Translations under genes and position numbers: made by a program | The notes under the pieces: model-generated | Database searches by the model: none | What the model saw: only the letters and a program-made list of their open reading frames with translations | Told to the model about the DNA's origin: nothing | From: an uncultured Eubacteriales bacterium | GTDB taxonomy: Bacteria > Bacillota > Clostridia > Lachnospirales > Lachnospiraceae | DNA length: 64,000 nt | Assembly (NCBI GenBank): GCA_949284175.1 | Contig: CASDVE010000013.1 | Span: 1-64,000, forward strand | Reading direction: 5' to 3' | Shown: positions 59,056-64,000 of the stretch, in pieces | Layout: the number at the start of each line of letters is the position of its first letter | How positions within the stretch are numbered: position 1 is the first letter of the stretch

Positions 59056-59601
59056 TCAGTCAAACTTTTTAAAACTTGGCCAATATCGTACAAAAGCCTT
59101 TCCAAGAATCTTTTCTCGTTTTACAAATGTGTTGTCCCAATATCGAGAATCCCAAGAATTATTTCGATTATCCCCCATCATAAAATAACTATCTTCTGGA
59201 ACATCAAATGGACCAAAATCTTCCTCAATTGGGTCACTGACATACGGTTCATCCAATGCCTCTCCATTGACATAGACAATTCCATCTTTTCCTTCCACCG
59301 TATCTCCCGGAACTCCGATAATACGTTTAATATAAAGTTCTGTTTCATCATCTGGATAACGGAATACAACAATATCCCCTCGTTTTGGCTCGTCAAACCA
59401 ATACGCAGTTCTTAATGCCACTAAACGATCTCCAGTCATAACCGTAGTTTCCATAGACTCAGATGGAATCTTTGCATTGACGATTAAAACTTTATTTACA
59501 AATAAACCAAGTCCCAAGGCAACAGCGAGTATCAATATCCAACTCAGTATCTCTTTTTTCCAAGATGTTTGTTTTTCTGTTATTTTTTTATTGTCTTTCA
59601 T
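59056..59601 (-). CDS. lepB: Signal peptidase I
   Basis: The 181-residue protein has one N-terminal membrane helix (about 15-33), the catalytic Ser in P-S-E-S-M-E-T-T-V, the catalytic Lys in Y-I-K-R-I-I-G-V-P-G-D, and the C-terminal G-D-N-R-N-N-S-W-D-S-R-Y-W. It cleaves secretory signal peptides. It follows mogA by 28 bp. Confidence 0.97.
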   Translation of the reverse strand: MKDNKKITEKQTSWKKEILSWILILAVALGLGLFVNKVLIVNAKIPSESMETTVMTGDRLVALRTAYWFDEPKRGDIVVFRYPDDETELYIKRIIGVPGDTVEGKDGIVYVNGEALDEPYVSDPIEEDFGPFDVPEDSYFMMGDNRNNSWDSRYWDNTFVKREKILGKAFVRYWPSFKKFD

Positions 59602-59629
59602 CCTATTTCCTTTCTTGCCAATCTATCTA

Positions 59630-60118
59630 TTATCTTGCACATTCTCCTGTATCACCTGCAAGAATAGCTAGTCCATGAGAAAGAGCATCTAAAATACATT
59701 CTAAACTCTCTTTCACCGCTTTTGGACTTCCTGGCATATTAATGATTAATGTTTGATTTCGAATCCCAGCTACTGCTCTGCTGAGCATAGCACGATTTGT
59801 AATCTGCATACTATATGCCCGCATTGTTTCCGGAATCCCCGGTGCCAATCGATCACAAACAGCAAGGGTGGCTTCTGGCGTGCGATCTCTCATAGAGAAC
59901 CCTGTTCCACCTGTTGTTAAAATTAAATTTACTTTTTTCTCATCTGCCATTTCTTTCATAGCTTCTTCTAATAACGCTTGTTCATCAGCTATAATTCGAT
60001 ATTCTTTCACATCGTATCCATTTTCTTTTAATATTTCTTGCATAACCGCTCCGCTGACATCTTCACGTTCGCCTTTAGAACCTTTATCACTGGCTGTTAT
60101 AATTCCTACTGTATACAC
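59630..60118 (-). CDS. mogA: Molybdopterin adenylyltransferase-type protein (MogA/MoaB)
   Basis: The likely start is GTG 60118, because GGAGG lies eight bases upstream; the ATG at 60133 precedes that site. This gives 162 residues opening Y-T-V-G-I-I-T-A-S-D-K-G-S-K-G-E-R-E-D. The family motif T-T-G-G-T-G-F-S-M-R-D-R-T-P-E-A is present. It acts in molybdenum cofactor assembly, which the molybdenum hydroxylases coded nearby require. Confidence 0.93.
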   Translation of the reverse strand: MYTVGIITASDKGSKGEREDVSGAVMQEILKENGYDVKEYRIIADEQALLEEAMKEMADEKKVNLILTTGGTGFSMRDRTPEATLAVCDRLAPGIPETMRAYSMQITNRAMLSRAVAGIRNQTLIINMPGSPKAVKESLECILDALSHGLAILAGDTGECAR

Positions 60119-60254
60119 GCGTTTATCCTCCATTTTATTTTTTTAATAAGCACATCATTGCTTACTTTTTTATAAAACCCTTGCATTTCATTATAAACTA
60201 CTTCTTTTAAAATCGCAACCTAAACACAAAGAAACACCTTTTGTATAATATAAA

Positions 60255-60295
60255 ATATCCACAAAGAAATACAAATAAAATTTCTTTGTGGATAT
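60255..60295 (-). terminator. Hairpin downstream of the hydantoinase gene
   Basis: A perfect 16-bp stem (atatccacaaagaaat with atttctttgtggatat) has a 9-base loop and an AT-rich minus-strand tail. It is a probable terminator. Confidence 0.65.
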
Positions 60296-60329
60296 GGTTA
60301 TACTATCACATGATTATTTTCTTTTTGCT

Positions 60330-61694
60330 TTAGAAGCAATCCGTTCTGCTTACATATTTACCCTGTTTTTCTAATACTAATTCTCCATTTTTAACAACGT
60401 GTTCCCCATTTAAAATAACATGCTTTGCTTGCCCTTTTACTTCAATTCCTTCATATGGTGTATAGTCTGTATTATAGTGTTGATTTTCTTGATGAATGGT
60501 ATGAGTTACTTTTGGATCCCATACAACAATATCTGCATCGCTACCAACCATAATCGCACCTTTTTGTGGATACATGCCATATTGTTTTGCAACATTTTCT
60601 GAACAAAGTTGGCTGAACTGCTCTAGTGTCATTCTTCCTTTTTCCACTCCAAATGTATAGATCAGTTCCACTCTATTTTCTACCCCTGGCATACCTCCTG
60701 GAATCTTTGTAAAATCATCTCTTCCAAGTGTTTTTTGTCCTTCAAAGTTAAAACTGCATTGATCCGTTGCAATGGTATCCACTTCTCCATTTTGAATCGC
60801 CACCCAAAGAGCGTCCACATCCTCTTGTTTTCTAAGCGGTGGAGAGATAATATATTTTGCCCCTTCATAATCTGGAAGAGAATATACAGCATCGGTTAAT
60901 AATAAATATTGAGGGCATGTTTCAACAAACACTTTTTGTCCTTGTGCTCTTGCTTTTCTAATTTCATCAAGCCCTTCTTTTGTACTTAAATGTACAACAC
61001 AAACTGGAACTTTTGCTTTTTTTCCAAGCTCTAAATACTCTTTTACCGCTTTTCCCTCTGCTTTTGCAGGTTTAGAAAGCGGATGAGCCTCTGGCGTATT
61101 ATGTCCTAATCTCTTTTGTTCCTCTACGCCTTCTTTGATCATAGCATCATCTTCACAATGACATCCTACAAGACCATGAACTTTGCCTGTTTCTTGTAAA
61201 ATTTCAAGTATTTCATCGTTATTTGTTCGAAGAGCGTCATATGCCATATACACTTTGAATGATGTAACTCCCGCTTTTGCCATATCTGGAATCTCTTTTT
61301 TTAATTCCTCATTCCATTCTGTAAATGCCATATGAAAGGCGTAGTTACAAGAAGATTTTCCATCTGCCATTCTATGCCAGTTTTGCAATCCTTCTTTTAA
61401 TGTTTCTCCACGAAATGCTGTGGCAAAATCAATAATTGTTGTTGTTCCACCAATGATCGCTGCCTTTGTTCCATAATAGAAATCGTCTGGAGAAACAGTA
61501 GAACCTGTATCCAATTCAAAATGCGTGTGCGGATCGATAAAACCTGCGAATACATAACAACCAGTTGCGTCTATGATGTCATCCGTTCCTGTAAGACCCT
61601 CCCCGATTTCTGTAATTTTACCATCTTTTACAGCAATATCCGCTTGGAACTTTCTTCCATTGGTAATAATTGTTCCATTTTTAATTATCTTCAT
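60330..61694 (-). CDS. hydA: Dihydropyrimidinase/hydantoinase-type amidohydrolase
   Basis: The start is ATG 61694 (M-K-I-I-K-N-G-T-I) with AGAAGGGTG upstream, giving 454 residues. Metal ligands are visible in F-I-D-P-H-T-H-F, the carboxylated Lys in T-S-F-K-V-Y-M-A-Y, C-H-C-E-D-D, C-V-V-H-L-S-T and A-T-D-Q-C-S. It hydrolyses cyclic amides such as dihydropyrimidines or hydantoins. Next to ygfK it matches the hydantoinase of the anaerobic purine/urate degradation gene set. Confidence 0.92.
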   Translation of the reverse strand: MKIIKNGTIITNGRKFQADIAVKDGKITEIGEGLTGTDDIIDATGCYVFAGFIDPHTHFELDTGSTVSPDDFYYGTKAAIIGGTTTIIDFATAFRGETLKEGLQNWHRMADGKSSCNYAFHMAFTEWNEELKKEIPDMAKAGVTSFKVYMAYDALRTNNDEILEILQETGKVHGLVGCHCEDDAMIKEGVEEQKRLGHNTPEAHPLSKPAKAEGKAVKEYLELGKKAKVPVCVVHLSTKEGLDEIRKARAQGQKVFVETCPQYLLLTDAVYSLPDYEGAKYIISPPLRKQEDVDALWVAIQNGEVDTIATDQCSFNFEGQKTLGRDDFTKIPGGMPGVENRVELIYTFGVEKGRMTLEQFSQLCSENVAKQYGMYPQKGAIMVGSDADIVVWDPKVTHTIHQENQHYNTDYTPYEGIEVKGQAKHVILNGEHVVKNGELVLEKQGKYVSRTDCF

Positions 61695-61760
61695 ATGCAC
61701 CCTTCTTTCTCTTCTTTGCGTTTTATTAAATTGATTGTTAAATATTTTACAACTGAAAGT

Positions 61761-61826
61761 AACCTCATAGCCATGATTACTCACAGCTATGAGGTTTTTG
61801 AAGAGGGAAGTTATCCTCCCTCTTCC
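61761..61826. repeat. Tandem hairpins between ygfK and hydA
   Basis: Two adjacent stems (aacctcatagc / gctatgaggtt, 61761-61796; gaagaggga / tccctcttc, 61800-61826) lie between two same-strand genes. On the minus strand neither is followed by a T tract, so they do not look like simple terminators. They may set mRNA processing or stability. Confidence 0.55.
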
Positions 61827-61851
61827 TCTCTTTCCTTCTATCTTATATTTT

Positions 61852-64000
61852 TTATCTTAAAAGATAGCTATCATTCTGAAACATAGCAAACACAATGTTT
61901 TCTAATTCTTTTGGAAGTTTCGTTTCTGTTGCATTTAATTCTGTATCAAATACTTCTCCGTCTAAACGAACACGAATCTTCTTAGCTTCTTTGTCAAGAA
62001 CTGTAAATCCTTGATTTTTGCTATCATTGAAATCTTCTACATCATTAAAGTATGTGAATTTATCAAGGTATGGTGCACTGCTATATGGACAGAATGTACG
62101 GCAGTTACCGCATTCATTACACATACCATCCATATGTACAATTTGTAATTTGCCATCTGCTGTGCGAACAGAAACGTTAGCACGGTTTGGACATACGTCT
62201 ACACAGTTTTCACATACACAAGAACAGCTTAAGCAACGATCAGATTCTTTTTCTGGTGCTTCTGCCATAGCAAGAACACCTTTTTTCTCTCTGCAATCTT
62301 CTTCTTTATAATCATAGCTTGCAATTGCTGGTTCTATTTTTGCTTTTTCTGCTGCTGCAATTGTAAGAGCTGCTCTTTGAGCATCTGCAATTGCTTCTAC
62401 AACTGTGGCTGGGCCTCTTAAAGCATCACCGATTGCATATACATTTTTCACGTCTGTTCCAAATACTTTCTTTGTCACTTTTACGCCGTTTGCTGTATAT
62501 AATTCTGTATCAACTTTTTCACCAACTGCTGCGATTACAGTATCACAGTCAACTTCAACAAGTTCATCTGTTGCAACTGGAGAACGTCTTCCAGAAGCAT
62601 CTGGCTCACCGAGTACCATCTTCACACATGTTAATTTTCCATTTTCTAACGCTTTAGGGGCTGCTAATTCTAAGAATTCAACACCATCTTCGATAGCAAA
62701 TACAAGTTCTTCTTCATCAGCTGGCATATATTTCTTTGTTCTTCTATAAACAATTGTTACTTTTTCAACACCTGGAAGACGTTTTGCTACTCTTGCTGTA
62801 TCCATTGCTGTATTACCAGCACCTACTACTACTACATTCTTTCCTACATTGACACTAGCAACATCTTTTTTACATGCTTCTAAGAATTCAAGAACGTCCA
62901 TAGCTTCGCCTTTTTCTAATTCAACAACACCTGGTTTCCAAGCACCTGTTGCAAATAAGAAATATTCATATCCTTGTGCTTTTAACTCTTCAATAGAAGA
63001 TACTTCTGTGTTTAATTTTACTTCTGCTCCCATTCTTTCAACAAGACGAACATCTCTTTGGATATCTTCTGTTGCAATACGAAATTCTGGAATAACGTGT
63101 TGTACAACACCACCTAAAGAATCTCTCTTTTCAAAGATTGTGGATTTTACTCCATATCTTCCGAGGAAGTAAGCAGCTGCCATACCAGCAGGACCACCAC
63201 CAATGATCGCAACTTTTGCTTTACCTTCTAATACAACTTGTGGAAGTTCTTCCATTAACTTGTCATAAGCATTTTTAGCTGCTACTAATTTAGCTGCACG
63301 AATTTGTACTGGTTCTTCATAGAAATTACGTGTACATTTTGTCATACATCTATGGTTACAAATAGTACCTGTTACAAATGGTAATGGGTTCTTATCTGTA
63401 ATAACCTTTAACGCTTCTAAATGTTTTCCTTCTCCAACGTAAGCAACATAACTTGGAATATCCTGATGAATTGGACATCCTTCTGTACATGGAGCGATGA
63501 AACAATCTGTTAAAGGTACTTTATCTTCAATTTTACGTTCTGGAATTGGTTTAATTGGTTTTACATGGTGTTTATCTGTTTTCGCAGATTCAGCTAAAGC
63601 ACTGAGTTTTTCTACATCAACTGCCTCAAACTTCTTGTATTCCATTTTATCAAGGAGTTCTGCAATCTGTTCGAAACGGTTGTATCCACCAGTTTTTAAT
63701 AAAGTAGTTGCCATCGTAATTGGCCATACATTGGCTGCAAAAATTCTATCAATGTTGAAGAAGTCAGCACCACCAGAATATGAAATACGAAGTTTTCCAT
63801 TAAATTCTTTTGATAATCTATCAGCAAGAGAAATACTTAATGGATATAACGCTTTACCAGACATATACATTTCATCTGCTGCCATCACATCTTTTGGATT
63901 GTTAACAGGGAATGTATTTGTAATTTTAACACCAAATTCCAATCCTCTTTCTTCACAAAGAGCCATCAAACGTTTGAACATTGGAATTGCATCTTCATAT
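61852..64000 (-). CDS. ygfK: YgfK-like NAD(P)/FAD iron-sulfur oxidoreductase (5' end outside window)
   Basis: The frame stays open to the window edge, so at least 716 residues are visible; family members are about 1,000. The order is a partial N-terminal barrel-like region, a Cys segment (C-T-E-G-C-P-I-H-Q-D and C-N-H-R-C-M-T-K-C), FAD-binding G-G-G-P-A-G-M-A-A-A, NAD-binding G-A-G-N-T-A-M-D-T-A, and ferredoxin motifs (C-E-N-C-V-D-V-C-P, C-N-E-C-G-N-C-R-T-F-C-P). It resembles the glutamate-synthase small subunit and is tied to selenium-dependent purine metabolism; it probably supplies reducing power. Confidence 0.9.
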   Translation of the reverse strand, partial: YEDAIPMFKRLMALCEERGLEFGVKITNTFPVNNPKDVMAADEMYMSGKALYPLSISLADRLSKEFNGKLRISYSGGADFFNIDRIFAANVWPITMATTLLKTGGYNRFEQIAELLDKMEYKKFEAVDVEKLSALAESAKTDKHHVKPIKPIPERKIEDKVPLTDCFIAPCTEGCPIHQDIPSYVAYVGEGKHLEALKVITDKNPLPFVTGTICNHRCMTKCTRNFYEEPVQIRAAKLVAAKNAYDKLMEELPQVVLEGKAKVAIIGGGPAGMAAAYFLGRYGVKSTIFEKRDSLGGVVQHVIPEFRIATEDIQRDVRLVERMGAEVKLNTEVSSIEELKAQGYEYFLFATGAWKPGVVELEKGEAMDVLEFLEACKKDVASVNVGKNVVVVGAGNTAMDTARVAKRLPGVEKVTIVYRRTKKYMPADEEELVFAIEDGVEFLELAAPKALENGKLTCVKMVLGEPDASGRRSPVATDELVEVDCDTVIAAVGEKVDTELYTANGVKVTKKVFGTDVKNVYAIGDALRGPATVVEAIADAQRAALTIAAAEKAKIEPAIASYDYKEEDCREKKGVLAMAEAPEKESDRCLSCSCVCENCVDVCPNRANVSVRTADGKLQIVHMDGMCNECGNCRTFCPYSSAPYLDKFTYFNDVEDFNDSKNQGFTVLDKEAKKIRVRLDGEVFDTELNATETKLPKELENIVFAMFQNDSYLLR

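Overview
The window looks like AT-rich chromosomal DNA of an anaerobic, butyrate-producing Firmicute, most likely a Lachnospiraceae species of the Anaerostipes/Anaerobutyricum type. The basis is a complete crotonyl-CoA-to-butyrate operon (thl-crt-hbd-bcd-etfB-etfA), a butyryl-CoA:acetate CoA-transferase, a six-gene Rnf complex, CodY, a YlmC/YmxH-family protein and a selenium-dependent-type molybdenum hydroxylase. The genus call is inference. No rRNA, tRNA or CRISPR array was seen.

Positions 1 to about 10,170 are accessory DNA, best read as the late/lysis end of a prophage with cargo genes. It holds a tail-fibre-like gene on the minus strand, a LexA-like protein without the Ser-Lys dyad, a coiled-coil phage protein, a CmpB-like membrane protein, two holin-like proteins, an M15 endolysin with an adjacent paralogue that has lost its metal ligands, two minus-strand Cys-motif proteins with their own promoters, and an HTH protein with an unrecognised C-terminal domain. 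The junction with the core chromosome lies just downstream of tsf, where many Firmicutes carry pyrH-frr, and it contains a 17-bp inverted repeat and 20-bp-phased direct repeats.

Positions 10,175 to about 19,140 hold a conserved minus-strand block: comM-dprA-topA-codY-rpsB-tsf, with nrdR and a ylmC/ymxH-type gene beside it. Positions 19,280 to 24,268 are rnfCDGEAB, with a strong promoter and a Rex-like operator. Then come a DUF5662 gene, cysE-cysK, topB, a marR-FUSC pair, nfo, a tcdA-like gene, a CopA whose C-terminus is a CopZ-like domain with its own internal ribosome-binding site and a CsoR-type operator, a TrpXYZ-type ABC transporter and a secreted YHYH/peptidoglycan-binding protein.

Positions 39,661 to 64,000 are metabolic: a selenium-dependent-type xanthine dehydrogenase with a soluble RnfB-like ferredoxin, the CoA-transferase, map, an orphan flagellin, the butyrate operon, and a divergent sigma-54 activator. 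A textbook sigma-54 promoter with activator half-sites lies between activator and operon. The end holds a serine hydrolase, cardiolipin synthase, lepB, mogA, a hydantoinase and a partial ygfK; the last two, with xdh, belong to the gene set linked to anaerobic purine/urate breakdown in gut bacteria.

Functionally, Bcd-EtfAB can reduce ferredoxin by electron bifurcation, Rnf can turn that ferredoxin into an ion gradient, and the CoA-transferase releases butyrate. Scattered through the core part is an intergenic repeat family (three full and two degenerate copies), always in the same orientation, always next to a terminator-like hairpin, with an internal hairpin kept despite sequence change. The best candidates for something undescribed are this repeat family, the sigma-54 control of butyrate synthesis, the inactivated LexA and endolysin paralogues, and the symmetric divergent promoter at 8,024-8,117.
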